Positions 8,873-18,514 are shown, numbered from the stretch's first letter. The stretch is 62,191 nt of DNA from an uncultured Bacteroidales bacterium (GCA_900317745.1 ONHW01000014.1:1-62191), one strand, 5' to 3'. The notes: a model not told the origin generated them from the letters alone. Translations and numbers: made by a program.

Positions 8873-9873
8873 CAGGACGATTTGCGCCGAGCCCTACGGG
8901 CGAGATGCATTTAGGTAATGTGCTTGCCGCCTTGTTGTCGTGGCTTTCTGCCCGGCAGCAAGGCGGCTTGTGGCGACTGAGGATAGAGGACCTTGATCCC
9001 CAGCGCTCGCGGCAGGAATATGCCGACCGGCTGATGCGCGATCTGGAGTGGCTCGGACTCACGTGGGACGGCGAGGTGGTCTATCAGTCGCAACGTACGG
9101 CTATATACGAGCAGTACCTGCAGCAACTGCACGGTCTGACCTATCCCTGCACCTGTACGCGCAATGAGATTCTGGCAGCACAGGCTCCGCACGAGAGTGA
9201 CGGACGAGTGGTCTATCCGGGCACGTGCCGACCGCGTTCGGCAACGGGATTGCATCGGGTGCCGCTAAGTTCACCCCACAGCACGCTGTTTGTGGGGACT
9301 CCGCTTGGCGGCACAAAGGCAACCCGTGCCTCCGCTTTCCCCACCACAACCTTTCAGGTTGCGTCGGGGACCCCTGAGTTACGCCCTGCTGCAATACGGC
9401 TGATGGTTCCCGACGAAATGATTGAATACGAGGATCGGGTATATGGACATCAGGCGGTGAATCTTGCCACGCATTGCGGCGACTTTATCCTGCGCCGGTC
9501 GGATGGCGTGTTTGCCTATCAGCTGGCCGTTGTTGTGGATGATGCAGAGATGGGCGTGACAGAGATTGTGCGTGGTCGTGACCTGCTATTGTCGGCAGCA
9601 CAACAGCACTATTTGCGACGAATCCTTGGGTTTACTCAACCTGTGTATTGCCATCATCCGCTGCTCGTAAATACCCAGGGACAACGCTTGTGCAAGCGTG
9701 ATCAGTCGTTGGCTATCGGCGCAATGCGGCAACATAGTACAGCCGAGCAGATTATCGGCAAGCTGGCTCATACAATAGGACTGACGCCAACACCTGAACC
9801 TGTTACTGCCGAGCAACTTATTCCTATTTTCTCATGGACAAAAATCCCACAGCAGGATATTGCTGTAGGATAA
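8869..9873 (+). CDS. gluQ: Glutamyl-Q tRNA(Asp) synthetase (GluRS paralog)
   Basis: 334 residues. The class I synthetase HIGH-type motif (RFAPSPTGEMHLGN, residues 4-17), the IEDLDPQRSR stretch and a KMSKS-like LCKRDQSLAI near 285 are present. There is no anticodon-binding domain, which separates it from full-length GltX. A CTCTR motif near residue 90 is part of the zinc site of this family. It attaches glutamate to queuosine 34 of tRNA(Asp). Residues about 134-171 are an extra segment encoded by the GGGGTCCCCG-type repeat (9269-9381), absent from typical members; it sits between the zinc region and the catalytic core. Co-transcription with an efflux operon looks incidental. Confidence 0.9.
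   Translation: MTGRFAPSPTGEMHLGNVLAALLSWLSARQQGGLWRLRIEDLDPQRSRQEYADRLMRDLEWLGLTWDGEVVYQSQRTAIYEQYLQQLHGLTYPCTCTRNEILAAQAPHESDGRVVYPGTCRPRSATGLHRVPLSSPHSTLFVGTPLGGTKATRASAFPTTTFQVASGTPELRPAAIRLMVPDEMIEYEDRVYGHQAVNLATHCGDFILRRSDGVFAYQLAVVVDDAEMGVTEIVRGRDLLLSAAQQHYLRRILGFTQPVYCHHPLLVNTQGQRLCKRDQSLAIGAMRQHSTAEQIIGKLAHTIGLTPTPEPVTAEQLIPIFSWTKIPQQDIAVG
9269..9381. repeat. In-frame palindromic element inside gluQ
   Basis: Contains CCCCACA(N10)TGTGGGG (9274-9297) and a reverse-oriented copy of the GGGGACCCC element ending near 9376. The encoded motif (xPTTxxxxASGTPE) resembles the element-encoded parts of PepT and HU-LysM. Confidence 0.6.
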
Positions 9874-9899
9874 TTGTTTACAATCGCAAATCGGACGCA

Positions 9900-11864
9900 T
9901 TATAGCATGTGCTCCTTGATATGCCCTGTGCGGTAGGCTTCGAGCAGCAGTTCGAGGTCAGCAATCTGCTCCAGCAACTGTTTGCCCATATCCGTATCGC
10001 GGATAAGCATGCGATGGCTGGCGAAGTTAGTCAGTTGGATTCGGTTGTGAATATCCGAACCGGAGCGTATAGCCTGCTCGCGGCTCTCAAACTCCTCATG
10101 CTCCACAAGCTGAATGCCGAAGGAGTTGTAGATGAGCGTGTAGCCGGCTATACCGGTCTTCTCCTGATACGGCTTGCTGAATCCTCCGTCGATAACGAAT
10201 CGTTTGCCATCGGCACGCATAGGCGTCTCGCCCTTGATTGTGCGGACAGGGATGTGCCCGTTGATGATTCGGCTCTCCGCAGGATCGAGCCCGAACTCGC
10301 GCAGAATCTGTTCGCATATATCACGGCGGTTAGCCAGTTCGTAGTAGGCGCCCTTCTCCTCGTGCCAGATCTCTTTGTCGTTGATAAAATAGCGCTCGAA
10401 GGTGGTCATCTTATCCTTGTTGTACAAGGGCGAGAGCGGTCCTGTCCAGAGATACCAGGTGTAATCGAGTGCATCGTCCTTGAGTTGACCTTCACCGAAA
10501 TATGCCATACGTACCACATCATCGATACGCTGCATCAGTGCACGACCTTTCGCCTTTACACCCAATACTTCGACCTCGGCAAACGAACCGTCGGCGTTCA
10601 GCGGCACGGCAGCGTGGTAGAGCAGGAAACCGTTGCGTACCAGATAAAGTGAGCCGTGGCGGTAAAGGATGCGCAGGTGCTTTTGCAACTTCTCTGACTT
10701 GCGGAACGAACGAGCCAACTGAGTCATCAGTTCTTCCTCCTCCAGCGATAGTTCGTATGGTGTGGCAGGATTGACAGTCGGCAGGTGGGTGTCGGTAAGC
10801 GGGTAAGTCTTTCCGTCGATAGTGATAGTGCCGTCGGCATTGATCTTATCCAGCAGCAAGCGGTCGTTCATCTGATACTCCGGGTGGCGTAGGATTGTCT
10901 GCCCCTCCAACTTGAACTGGATGATGGATATGGCTTTGTGCATCTTTGCCATGAGGTTGGCTGAGCGGGTGAGACGCGGGTTGTTCTCAAAATCCTTGGT
11001 CTGCCAGATGGTACACGGGTCATCGCCGTAGGTCTGCATGGCGAAGCTTGCGAGTGGCAACAGGTTGATACCGTAACCTTCCTCCAGCGTTTCGATATTC
11101 GCGTAGCGGATGGATACACGCAGTACGGTGGCAATCAGTGCACGGTTGCCGGCTGCGGCTCCCATCCACTCAATGTCGTGGTTACCCCACTGGATGTCAT
11201 AATCGCGAATGGTGGACAGCACGTCCAGAATCTTCTGCGCACCCGGTCCGCGGTCGAAGATGTCGCCCACGATATGGAACGTATCGATTACCAAACCATG
11301 AATGAGATAGCAGATTGCGATGATCATCTGCTCAGCACAACCGGTGTCAATGATAGCCTGCAGGATAGAATGGTAGTAATCCTGACGTCCGCCCTCGATG
11401 TTGGATTCGTACAATAACTCCTCGATGATATAGGCAAACTGCTTGGGAATCATCTTGCGCACCTTGGAGCGCGTATATTTGACTGTGACGCGGCGCATAA
11501 TCTCCACCACCTGGCTGAGACGGACGTACAGAAATTCCTCTCGCGAGGCGAAAGTCCGTCCCTCGTCAAAGGGTTCATCGGGAATCTGCAGACGCTCGTC
11601 GGGATAATAGATGAGAGCGCACAGTGCACGTTTCTCCCGCTCTGAGATTGTATCACCGAACGCATCGTCCACCTTGCGGCGGATAACTCCCGAAGCATTC
11701 TTAACCATGTGTATGAATGCCGTTGAGGCGCCGTGCAGGTCGCTCACGAAGTGCTCCGTACCCTTGGGCAGCGAGAGTATCGAACGCAGGTTGATAATCT
11801 CCGTGAGCACCGCGTTGGCATTGGGGAACTTCTCGGAAAGAAGATATAAGTATTTGTCAGTCAT
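9900..11864 (-). CDS. fbp: Fructose-1,6-bisphosphatase, class III
   Basis: 654 residues, the size of the Firmicutes/Bacteroidota class III enzyme. Metallophosphatase motifs are visible: FVSDLHGA near residue 42, GDIFDRGPGAQ near 218 and WGNHDIEWMGA near 247. It hydrolyses fructose-1,6-bisphosphate to fructose-6-phosphate in gluconeogenesis, in the cytoplasm. It is the last gene of a long minus-strand operon after folK and a TetR gene. A run of ATTTACG heptamers fills the gap to the TetR gene. Confidence 0.95.
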   Translation of the reverse strand: MTDKYLYLLSEKFPNANAVLTEIINLRSILSLPKGTEHFVSDLHGASTAFIHMVKNASGVIRRKVDDAFGDTISEREKRALCALIYYPDERLQIPDEPFDEGRTFASREEFLYVRLSQVVEIMRRVTVKYTRSKVRKMIPKQFAYIIEELLYESNIEGGRQDYYHSILQAIIDTGCAEQMIIAICYLIHGLVIDTFHIVGDIFDRGPGAQKILDVLSTIRDYDIQWGNHDIEWMGAAAGNRALIATVLRVSIRYANIETLEEGYGINLLPLASFAMQTYGDDPCTIWQTKDFENNPRLTRSANLMAKMHKAISIIQFKLEGQTILRHPEYQMNDRLLLDKINADGTITIDGKTYPLTDTHLPTVNPATPYELSLEEEELMTQLARSFRKSEKLQKHLRILYRHGSLYLVRNGFLLYHAAVPLNADGSFAEVEVLGVKAKGRALMQRIDDVVRMAYFGEGQLKDDALDYTWYLWTGPLSPLYNKDKMTTFERYFINDKEIWHEEKGAYYELANRRDICEQILREFGLDPAESRIINGHIPVRTIKGETPMRADGKRFVIDGGFSKPYQEKTGIAGYTLIYNSFGIQLVEHEEFESREQAIRSGSDIHNRIQLTNFASHRMLIRDTDMGKQLLEQIADLELLLEAYRTGHIKEHML

Positions 11865-11868
11865 GATA

Positions 11869-11936
11869 TTTACGATTTGACGATTTACTATTTACGATTT
11901 GACTATTTACGATTTATGATTTAGTCATTTGTCTGT
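11869..11936. repeat. ATTTACG/ATTTGACG heptamer array
   Basis: Seven or more units of 7-8 bases in the gap between the fbp and TetR genes, running a few bases into the TetR stop region. Confidence 0.75.
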
Positions 11937-12530
11937 TTTAGGCGTGCGGATAAGCGAGTAGAGCAGTTGGTACTGCTTGCGCACCATGTTGAAATCCATC
12001 TGCACGCCTGAACGTCCTGCGTCGTAGCCGTCTTTGATCTGCGTGAACAATGCCGCGGTCTCCTCCAGTGGCAGGTCGCGCCGCACATCACCATCGATCA
12101 TCGAGTTGCGTATGGCGCGCAGCCACATCGATTGCTCGGTGGCATAGAGCCGATGTGCACGGCGGTACAACTCCGGAAAACGGTGGTACGCAGAGTATAG
12201 CAGCATAATCACATTGGAGGTATTAATGTTGCGCTGCTCCAACTCCATTAGACTCTCCTCCAAAAACTTGAAATAGCGCAGCAGAGCCTCAATCATGTCC
12301 GGCACGCGAATATCCTCCTTGAGCCGTAGCATCTCCTGCTTGGGACGCAGAAAGAAACGATTGACAATCTCGACATAGATCTCGTCCTTGTTCTTGAAGT
12401 GGTAGTACATTGTACCACGTCCCATATCCAAAGCGCTCTGCAGATCGGTGATACTAACATTCTCGTACCCGTTGATCAGATATAACTCCAGAGCTTTGTA
12501 GATGATTAGTTCTTTGCGGTCTTTTACCAT
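11925..12530 (-). CDS. TetR-family transcriptional regulator
   Basis: 201 residues. The N-terminal HTH is clear (SITDLQSALDMGRGTMYYHF, about residues 25-44), then an all-helical ligand domain. The target is unknown. It stands between folK and fbp in one operon with no pump next to it, so it may act elsewhere or on its own operon. The start ATG at 12530 is four bases from the folK stop. Confidence 0.88.
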   Translation of the reverse strand: MVKDRKELIIYKALELYLINGYENVSITDLQSALDMGRGTMYYHFKNKDEIYVEIVNRFFLRPKQEMLRLKEDIRVPDMIEALLRYFKFLEESLMELEQRNINTSNVIMLLYSAYHRFPELYRRAHRLYATEQSMWLRAIRNSMIDGDVRRDLPLEETAALFTQIKDGYDAGRSGVQMDFNMVRKQYQLLYSLIRTPKTDK

Positions 12531-12534
12531 GGTG

Positions 12535-12987
12535 TTACGTATGATTTATGACATGTGATTTGATGATTCCCAGTGGTTCCATAACAAATTGCCTTTCCTG
12601 CATTCGCGGGTGTGGCAGAGTCAGAGCAGGCGTGTGCATTCGTACCTCAATACCGTTGTTGTCGTACACCTCAATAAGGTCGATGTCAATCAGCCTGTCG
12701 GCATAACGTTTGCTGCCGTCAGGCAGGATCACCGATTGCCCGGTGCGTCCCAGTTGGCGCTCAATGCTCTGCGTGCGAGCCAGTACCTCTGTCGGTTGCA
12801 GTTCTGATTCGTACAACGCTACGGTGTTGCAGAATCTGTTCGGTGAGTCGAATCCCTGTGGCTCGCTATATATCAGCGGTGCAACGCTTATCCGCGTGCC
12901 TATATGCTGATCTAACATATCCAGCGCCCTGCGGATAGTCTGCTCGCGTTCGCCGAGATTACTGCCCAAACCGATATAGTATAGCAT
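12535..12987 (-). CDS. folK: HPPK, 6-hydroxymethyl-7,8-dihydropterin pyrophosphokinase
   Basis: 150 residues. It has the N-terminal LGSNLGERE motif (residues 7-15), the Pro-Gln-Gly-Phe-Asp loop (YSEPQGFDSPNRFCN) and the family signature DIDLIEVYDN plus TLPHPRMQERQFVMEPL near the C-terminus, with the metal-binding Asp pair. It transfers pyrophosphate from ATP to the pterin in folate synthesis. No fused dihydropteroate synthase or aldolase domain is present. Confidence 0.95.
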   Translation of the reverse strand: MLYYIGLGSNLGEREQTIRRALDMLDQHIGTRISVAPLIYSEPQGFDSPNRFCNTVALYESELQPTEVLARTQSIERQLGRTGQSVILPDGSKRYADRLIDIDLIEVYDNNGIEVRMHTPALTLPHPRMQERQFVMEPLGIIKSHVINHT

Positions 12988-12999
12988 TCGTGTGCTTGT

Positions 13000-13896
13000 T
13001 TAGTCAACGAGTGAGGGCAGTTCTACAAACCGGTAACGTATGGGTTCGTCGCCACAGGTGGCAACCATGTATGCCGGGTGCGGCTCGCGGTCGAACAACG
13101 CATCTACAATAATAGATGTCATGTTGCCAAGGTTCGTTATCTCTCGCGAATGGTCGTGACCGCACCAGAACATCTCAACATTGTTCTGCTTGAGCAGGTG
13201 CAGCAGCGCGTAGGTCTCCTCGAGAGGCATGTTGGATGTATGCCCTTGCGAACTGTCGCGCTTGAACAAGTGAGTGTGTGTGCATACTGTGATATGGCGG
13301 AAACCCTGCGAGTTTGCCCATGTCAGAGTGCTCTTCAGCCACTCGGTCTGACGTTTGCCAAGGAATCCCTCACCCGTGTCGATGAAGATATACAGATCCT
13401 GCTTGCCGGCGGGCGTGCGGACAATGGCGTAGTACGTGGATGTCTTGAAGCGCTGAACGTATTCTTTCCACTGGTTGAAGTACAGGTCGTGGTTGCCGGT
13501 TACGGCGAGCAGTGTATCTTTCTTCAGCGGGTTGGCAGGTAGGTCGCTGAGCGGCTCAGCCATATAATCCCAGTGGTTCTGTGCATTGATCAAGTCTCCC
13601 AGATGGATAGCCAGCGGGCAGTCAGGATCAGCGTGATAGTCGCTGATGAACTGCTTCCAGTTAGTACGGCTACGATCCACGTGTGTGTCGGTGGCTACGA
13701 ATACGTTGTAACTCTCGCCTGTGGCGTTGATGACAGGGTAGCCATGCTCGTCGTTGTAGCGGAACGAGTCATCGATACGCTGGTCGATACCGGCAGATGA
13801 GCCGCTGACCATACCCACTACGTCCAGGTTCCATGTGTCAGGATTGCACGCACTGAGCAGGAGTGCTATAATCGGTAATAAGATATTCTTCTTCAT
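13000..13896 (-). CDS. Calcineurin-like metallophosphoesterase lipoprotein
   Basis: 298 residues with a lipoprotein signal (ALLLSAC, residues 11-17). The metal-binding motifs of the family occur in order: ATDTHVD, HLGDLINAQ, TGNHDLYF, CTHTHLF and WCGHDHSRE. It is therefore probably a surface or periplasmic phosphoesterase; the substrate cannot be told from sequence. It lies 12 bases upstream of folK. Confidence 0.85.
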   Translation of the reverse strand: MKKNILLPIIALLLSACNPDTWNLDVVGMVSGSSAGIDQRIDDSFRYNDEHGYPVINATGESYNVFVATDTHVDRSRTNWKQFISDYHADPDCPLAIHLGDLINAQNHWDYMAEPLSDLPANPLKKDTLLAVTGNHDLYFNQWKEYVQRFKTSTYYAIVRTPAGKQDLYIFIDTGEGFLGKRQTEWLKSTLTWANSQGFRHITVCTHTHLFKRDSSQGHTSNMPLEETYALLHLLKQNNVEMFWCGHDHSREITNLGNMTSIIVDALFDREPHPAYMVATCGDEPIRYRFVELPSLVD

Positions 13897-13934
13897 GTTG
13901 CTTGTTGTTTTCTATATTTCGACATTCAATATAT

Positions 13935-14648
13935 TTAGAAACTATATGCGAATCCGGCTCTTACTTCCGCGCCATAGTACTTGGCATTGAGGTGGAACAT
14001 GCCTGTCGGTTTGCACAAGGCACTGAGGTTGACCTGCCAATGCTCGTTGATGTTATAGCGTCCGTTAGCCATGAACATCGGCTGCCATACACGCTCAATC
14101 TGGTAGTCGGTCATATTCGATGCGCAAAGGCTGATATTCCACGGCGATGCTTGCGGACGGACGAAAACCTCCAGTTTGTAGCAGATGTTGAACGGCTCAA
14201 CGATGATGTTGGAGTAGTCGTGCCAGTTGTAGGGATAGTTCATGATCAGACGCGTGGACATACCTACCTGGAATGATACATATTCCATCCGATAGCCCAC
14301 GGCTAAAGCCTGCACCAGTTCGTTGAAACCGTCCTTGGGATATAGTCCGGACAGCAGCCTGCCTTCCAGAAAGAACTCGCCGACAGGTACTGCAAACTTC
14401 GGACGCATCTGTACTCCGATAGCGTGGTTGTTGGCAGTAGTGAAACGCAGGTCGGCCTGCATCTCAAAATGCTGGTTAATAGGCATAAATGCCCCGAAAT
14501 CAACTCCGGCGTACGAGCCGTAAGTTGTGTTATGGTTGTAGCCGATGTTCAGGCGTACGGCGTATTGGTTGGTGCCGAACTGCACCTGTGCCGTAGCGGG
14601 TAGCATTGCTGCAACCGTTAAGAGAATAAGTAGTAAATGTTTTTTCAT
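13935..14648 (-). CDS. Outer-membrane beta-barrel-like protein
   Basis: 237 residues from ATG 14648; an upstream in-frame ATG at 14687 would put 13 residues before the signal peptide (MKKHLLLILLTVAAMLPATA). The mature part has alternating amphipathic strands with many aromatic residues and ends in AEVRAGFAYSF, a terminal Phe typical of barrels inserted by the Bam complex. No specific function is recognised. It follows mutS2 in the same operon. Confidence 0.75.
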   Translation of the reverse strand: MKKHLLLILLTVAAMLPATAQVQFGTNQYAVRLNIGYNHNTTYGSYAGVDFGAFMPINQHFEMQADLRFTTANNHAIGVQMRPKFAVPVGEFFLEGRLLSGLYPKDGFNELVQALAVGYRMEYVSFQVGMSTRLIMNYPYNWHDYSNIIVEPFNICYKLEVFVRPQASPWNISLCASNMTDYQIERVWQPMFMANGRYNINEHWQVNLSALCKPTGMFHLNAKYYGAEVRAGFAYSF

Positions 14649-14708
14649 ATCATGTGTTGTTAGTGTCTTCTGTCTGTTGGCAGCCAAATATGGCTGCCTG
14701 TATGTTTG

Positions 14709-17078
14709 CTATAGTTCCACAATCGTTATGCCTGCACCTCCGCGGTCGGGGTCACCGTCATGAAACTCTATGGTACCTGTGCCTCGTTTGAGCATCGCGT
14801 GCCGCTTCTGCTGCAGATAGTCGCGCACCACTTGCTTCACGGCACCTGTGCCTGTACCATGCAGGATCGTCACTTCTTCGGCACCAACCATGATTGCATC
14901 GTCTATATAGGCAATTATCTGCTCCAACGCTTCATCTACGCGCATGCCTCGCATATCCAGAGTGCGGTTGAATGCGAGTTTGCGCCTACGCATCTGATCG
15001 GCAACGGTGGTTGTCGGGCGTGCTGCGGAAGGCTTGGGCGCTAAGTCCGGGCGCTTGGTCAGCATGCGCAGATCGCTCAAGTCGTGTAGCACTTTGTGAC
15101 CGCTGCGCTGTTTGACCGCTGGCGCTGTTTGACCGCTATCGCTGTTTGACCGCTGCGCTGTTGGATTGCTTTCGACTTTTGACTTTCGACTTTCGACTTT
15201 CTGCTTCATCTCCTCGACTTTCGCACGGGCTTTCTTTGTAACCTCTTTGTCCGCTTGCGCCTCTTTGATCTCGCGAATGGTACGTTCGATGGTTGCGTTG
15301 GACTGCTGCAGAATATCTGCGGCTTGCTGCTTGGCCTCGTTGAGCATCTCTTTCTGCTTCTTTTTGAGTTCGCCTATCTCTTTTTCGTAGAAGGCGATAC
15401 GCTCCTCCAGATGCTTTTCGCGCGTGCGGATGTTCTCGCGTTTGTTCTGCCAGTACCGTTTGTCGCGGGCTATATCCTGTAACTGCTTGTCGTAATCAAT
15501 ATGTTCAGCACCAATTAGTTCGGTTGCTTGACTGATTATGTCTTCCGGCAGACCGATCTGCCGTGCTATCTCGATGGCAAACGATGAACCGGCTTGCCCG
15601 ATGGACAGTTGGAACAACGGACGCAGGGCACCTCGGTCGTAGAGCATGGCTCCGTTCACTATACCTTCAGTCTGCTCGGCGAGGTGCTTGAGGTTGGTGT
15701 AGTGGGTAGTGATGATACCCGTTGCGTGTGCCTCGTTCAGGTGCAACAGTACACTCTCGGCTATGGCTCCGCCAATCAGCGGCTCGGTACCCGTGCCGAA
15801 CTCGTCAATCAGGAACAAGGTTGTATCGTCGGCATTCTTGACAAAATGCTTCATGTTCCTCAGATGTGACGAGTAGGTGGATAGGTCGTTGTTGATGGAT
15901 TGTTCGTCGCCTATGTCTATCATCAGTTGCCGGAATATTCCTGCCTGCGAAGCCTCGCCTGCCGGTACAGTCAAACCGCATTGCAGCATGTATTGCAGCA
16001 GCGCGGCGGTCTTTAGGCAGACGGACTTTCCGCCAGCATTCGGGCCGGAGATAACGAGTATACGTTTTCCCTCGCGCAGAACGATGTCCAACGGCACAAC
16101 CTCTTTGCCAACCTCCGGCAGACGTTTGCATAGAACAGGATGCCGCGCCTGCAGCCAATGCAGAATAGGCTTGGGGGTAAGGGTCGGGGCTATACTCTTC
16201 AGTTGCAGACCTACGCGCGCCTTGGCACGCACAAAATCCACCTCTGCCACAAACTGCTGCACTTGCATCAGGTCGCCCAACAGCGGACGTAAGCGGTTGG
16301 CAAAATCTATCAATATGCGTATGCGCTCGCGCCGCTCGGCGCCTTCGAGTTCGCGGATATGGTTGTTCGCCTCAATCACTTGCTGAGGCTCGATATATAC
16401 AGTCTTTCCCGACGCACTCTCGTCATGTACTATACCGCCAATCTTCCGTTTGTATGCCGGAGCAACGGGCAGCACGAGTCGTCCTTCGCGCAGAGTAGGC
16501 GCCGCATCTTTGTCAATCAGTCCGTCGGCTTGTGCCTGACGGAGAATACGGTCGATAGCGCGCGCCACAGTTCCTTCCGCCTTGCGCAGTTCCTGCCGCA
16601 GACGTGCAAGTTCAGGCGACGCATTATCGCGCAGTTCGCCGTAGCGGTCGAGCAGGCGGTCGAGTTCGGTTGTCACCGGCGTGAGAGATAGTGTGAGCAT
16701 GTCGCCCATACCTGTCAGCAGACTGTAGCGCGCAGGGTCTAAGCCCTTCAGGAACGCTTGCATGTCGCGCGCGAACAACAGACACTTAAGCAGACTGAAC
16801 AGTTCCTGCTCATCGAGGTAGAGACCTTCGACGCGAATACGCTGCAACTGTTCGCGCAAGTCGTAGATATCGCCGTGCGGAAAGGATAGGGTGGCATCTG
16901 TCAGTGCTTGTTGCATCTGTGCGGTCTGTGTTACACGTTCGGCAATGGCTGCCGGATCGGTCAGAAAACTCATCTGCTCGCAACGCTCTTGCCCGAGCGG
17001 CGAGTCACACTCCTTGCTTATCCAACTGCGGATAAGCGTGAAGTCGATCTTCTGTTCTATGTTTTCCGGATAGTTCAT
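14709..17078 (-). CDS. mutS2: MutS2 endonuclease/ribosome-quality-control ATPase
   Basis: 789 residues. Walker A (SGPNAGGKSVCLKTAAL near 345), the MutS signature and Walker B (STYSSHLRNM, LFLIDEFGTGTEP), a long coiled coil (residues about 520-620) and a C-terminal Smr domain (LDMRGMRVDEALEQI, ILHGTGTGAVK) are all present. Family members resolve recombination intermediates and split collided ribosomes. Residues about 625-660, between coiled coil and Smr domain, are encoded by two repeat types: TCGAAAG heptamers (KVESRKSKVES) and the CTGTTTGACCGCTNNCG family. The gene overlaps the DUF721 stop by four bases. Confidence 0.95.
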   Translation of the reverse strand: MNYPENIEQKIDFTLIRSWISKECDSPLGQERCEQMSFLTDPAAIAERVTQTAQMQQALTDATLSFPHGDIYDLREQLQRIRVEGLYLDEQELFSLLKCLLFARDMQAFLKGLDPARYSLLTGMGDMLTLSLTPVTTELDRLLDRYGELRDNASPELARLRQELRKAEGTVARAIDRILRQAQADGLIDKDAAPTLREGRLVLPVAPAYKRKIGGIVHDESASGKTVYIEPQQVIEANNHIRELEGAERRERIRILIDFANRLRPLLGDLMQVQQFVAEVDFVRAKARVGLQLKSIAPTLTPKPILHWLQARHPVLCKRLPEVGKEVVPLDIVLREGKRILVISGPNAGGKSVCLKTAALLQYMLQCGLTVPAGEASQAGIFRQLMIDIGDEQSINNDLSTYSSHLRNMKHFVKNADDTTLFLIDEFGTGTEPLIGGAIAESVLLHLNEAHATGIITTHYTNLKHLAEQTEGIVNGAMLYDRGALRPLFQLSIGQAGSSFAIEIARQIGLPEDIISQATELIGAEHIDYDKQLQDIARDKRYWQNKRENIRTREKHLEERIAFYEKEIGELKKKQKEMLNEAKQQAADILQQSNATIERTIREIKEAQADKEVTKKARAKVEEMKQKVESRKSKVESNPTAQRSNSDSGQTAPAVKQRSGHKVLHDLSDLRMLTKRPDLAPKPSAARPTTTVADQMRRRKLAFNRTLDMRGMRVDEALEQIIAYIDDAIMVGAEEVTILHGTGTGAVKQVVRDYLQQKRHAMLKRGTGTIEFHDGDPDRGGAGITIVEL
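15097..15203. repeat. Two repeat families inside mutS2
   Basis: 15097-15165 holds four GACCGCTnnCGCTGTTT units. 15169-15203 holds CTTTCGA heptamers in tandem. Both fall in the linker before the Smr domain. Confidence 0.85.
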
Positions 17079-17368
17079 CCTAATAGTCGTATATCTTGGA
17101 TAGCCTCACCGCCTACGGCATCGTTGAGTTTTTGTATCAGGCGAAAACGCTGCTCAAACAGTTCTTGCCTGAGTGCGGCGTTGGTGATGCGCACGCGCAA
17201 CATTCCGTCTTTCACCTCTATATCTCGCGAGTAGCGTGCAATCGTCGGCCCGAGTATATCCGCCCACTGCTGAACCACCCGGTGCTCCAGCAGCGGTTTC
17301 TCCAAGCCGTTCTCGCGTATCCACTCTGCAATAACGCTATCCAGCGATTGTGTATCTTTCCGTTTCAA
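17075..17368 (-). CDS. DUF721 (DciA-like) protein
   Basis: 97 residues, the short form typical of Bacteroidota. The conserved pattern VVQQWADILGPTIARYS followed by LRVRITNAALRQELFEQR marks the DUF721 domain. DciA relatives load the replicative helicase in bacteria lacking DnaC, so a role in replication is likely but not shown here. It lies between the glucosaminidase and mutS2 genes and overlaps mutS2 by four bases. Confidence 0.85.
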   Translation of the reverse strand: MKRKDTQSLDSVIAEWIRENGLEKPLLEHRVVQQWADILGPTIARYSRDIEVKDGMLRVRITNAALRQELFEQRFRLIQKLNDAVGGEAIQDIRLLG

Positions 17369-17393
17369 ATCTTCAAATTTTCAAAGCTTCCAA

Positions 17394-18461
17394 TCATCTC
17401 AGCCTTAGCCACTGCTGTGTAGTGAGCGGTGTACCTTCGGGTATACCGTTGATCTTGTACAGGCTGCTCATTTTCATCCCGTAGTATTGTGCTATGTCCC
17501 AAGCTGTCTCGCCGGGTTGCACGAGGTGGCGTGTGTTGCCCTTGGCTGCTTTGCTGCGTTTCGGGAACAGGTATATACGGTCACCGCCGCGCAACGGTTG
17601 CTTGTCGGTTGCCTCGTTGATGCGGCGTAGCGTCTTTTCTTCCATACCAAGCATAAATGCAATACTTCCCCACGAGTCACCCTCTTGCGCCACGACAAAC
17701 TTCCTGCCGTTGGTCTTTCCGTATGCGCGGTCAGCGTACAACTTGTTCGAGCGGAACACAGTCGGTCGCCACTGCACTGTATCAGCAGTCTCTCTTCTCT
17801 CAGCGTTAGCGGTCTGTCTTCTGTCAGCATTAGCGGTCTGTTTTCTGTCAGCGTCAGCAGTCTGTCTCCTGTTAGTGTCAACGGTCTCTTTTCTCTCAGC
17901 GCCAGTGGTCTTTAAGTCCGCTAAACCATAGGTTTCAATGATACGTATCAACTTCTGCGGATACGCCGGGTCGGTGGCATAACCGCAGGCTTTCAGACCG
18001 TTAGCCCACGCCTTGTAATCCTTGACATCGTAGGTGAACAACACCTCGTACCGCTTGCGTTTGAGGAAAAGCGAGTGGTCGCGAAACGAGTCTTCCGCCT
18101 TCGCATAACTACGAAAACACTCATCGCGCTTGTCGTCATCCTTGCGGAAGGTTTTGCCTTCCCAATCGCTGTGGCACTTGATGCCGAAGTGATTGTTTGC
18201 CTGTGACGCCAAATCGCTTTGTCCGGCACCGGACTCTAACAGTCCTTGCGCCAGCGTGATAGAAGCAGGTATGCCATATTGCGCCTGTTGGGCAAGTGCT
18301 GTGGCTTTCCAGCGTTCGATATATGCCGTATATGCAGGGTTGAGCGAAGCACCGTTTCGTGCAGGATAATCGGGGTTTAATCGTACTTCTTTCGCACTTA
18401 TACCGAGGTTGAATGCGAACAAAAATACTAAAACTGACAAATAGATTTTGTATCTGGACAT
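17394..18461 (-). CDS. Secreted glucosaminidase with two LysM domains
   Basis: 355 residues from ATG 18461. The ATG at 18473 lies only about 5-8 bases from the predicted transcription start, so the inner one is preferred. Signal peptide (VLVFLFAFNLGISA), then a FlgJ-type N-acetylglucosaminidase domain (SITLAQGLLESGAGQSDLA with its catalytic Glu, and NNHFGIKC), then a linker and two LysM peptidoglycan-binding modules (VAQEGDSWGSIAFMLGM; VQPGETAWDIAQYYGM). It hydrolyses cell-wall glycan strands. The linker (about residues 183-227) is a string of 8-residue repeats such as RKQTANAD, encoded by 24-base repeats. Confidence 0.9.
   Translation of the reverse strand: MSRYKIYLSVLVFLFAFNLGISAKEVRLNPDYPARNGASLNPAYTAYIERWKATALAQQAQYGIPASITLAQGLLESGAGQSDLASQANNHFGIKCHSDWEGKTFRKDDDKRDECFRSYAKAEDSFRDHSLFLKRKRYEVLFTYDVKDYKAWANGLKACGYATDPAYPQKLIRIIETYGLADLKTTGAERKETVDTNRRQTADADRKQTANADRRQTANAERRETADTVQWRPTVFRSNKLYADRAYGKTNGRKFVVAQEGDSWGSIAFMLGMEEKTLRRINEATDKQPLRGGDRIYLFPKRSKAAKGNTRHLVQPGETAWDIAQYYGMKMSSLYKINGIPEGTPLTTQQWLRLR
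17781..17912. repeat. 24-base tandem repeats in the glucosaminidase linker
   Basis: About five units of AGCGGTCTGTCTTCTGTC-type sequence, each adding eight residues. The same core occurs in HU-LysM, UPF0597, dnaX and mutS2. Confidence 0.85.
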
Positions 18462-18483
18462 AGTAATTTTCACATTTCGCCTA

Positions 18484-18514
18484 CAAAGTTACAAAATAAT
18501 TTGCATTTTTGCAA
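18484..18514 (-). promoter_or_regulatory. Promoter of the glucosaminidase-to-fbp operon
   Basis: Minus strand: TTG (18514-18512), 20 bases, TAACTTTG (18491-18484). No further promoter was seen before the following eight genes. Confidence 0.8.
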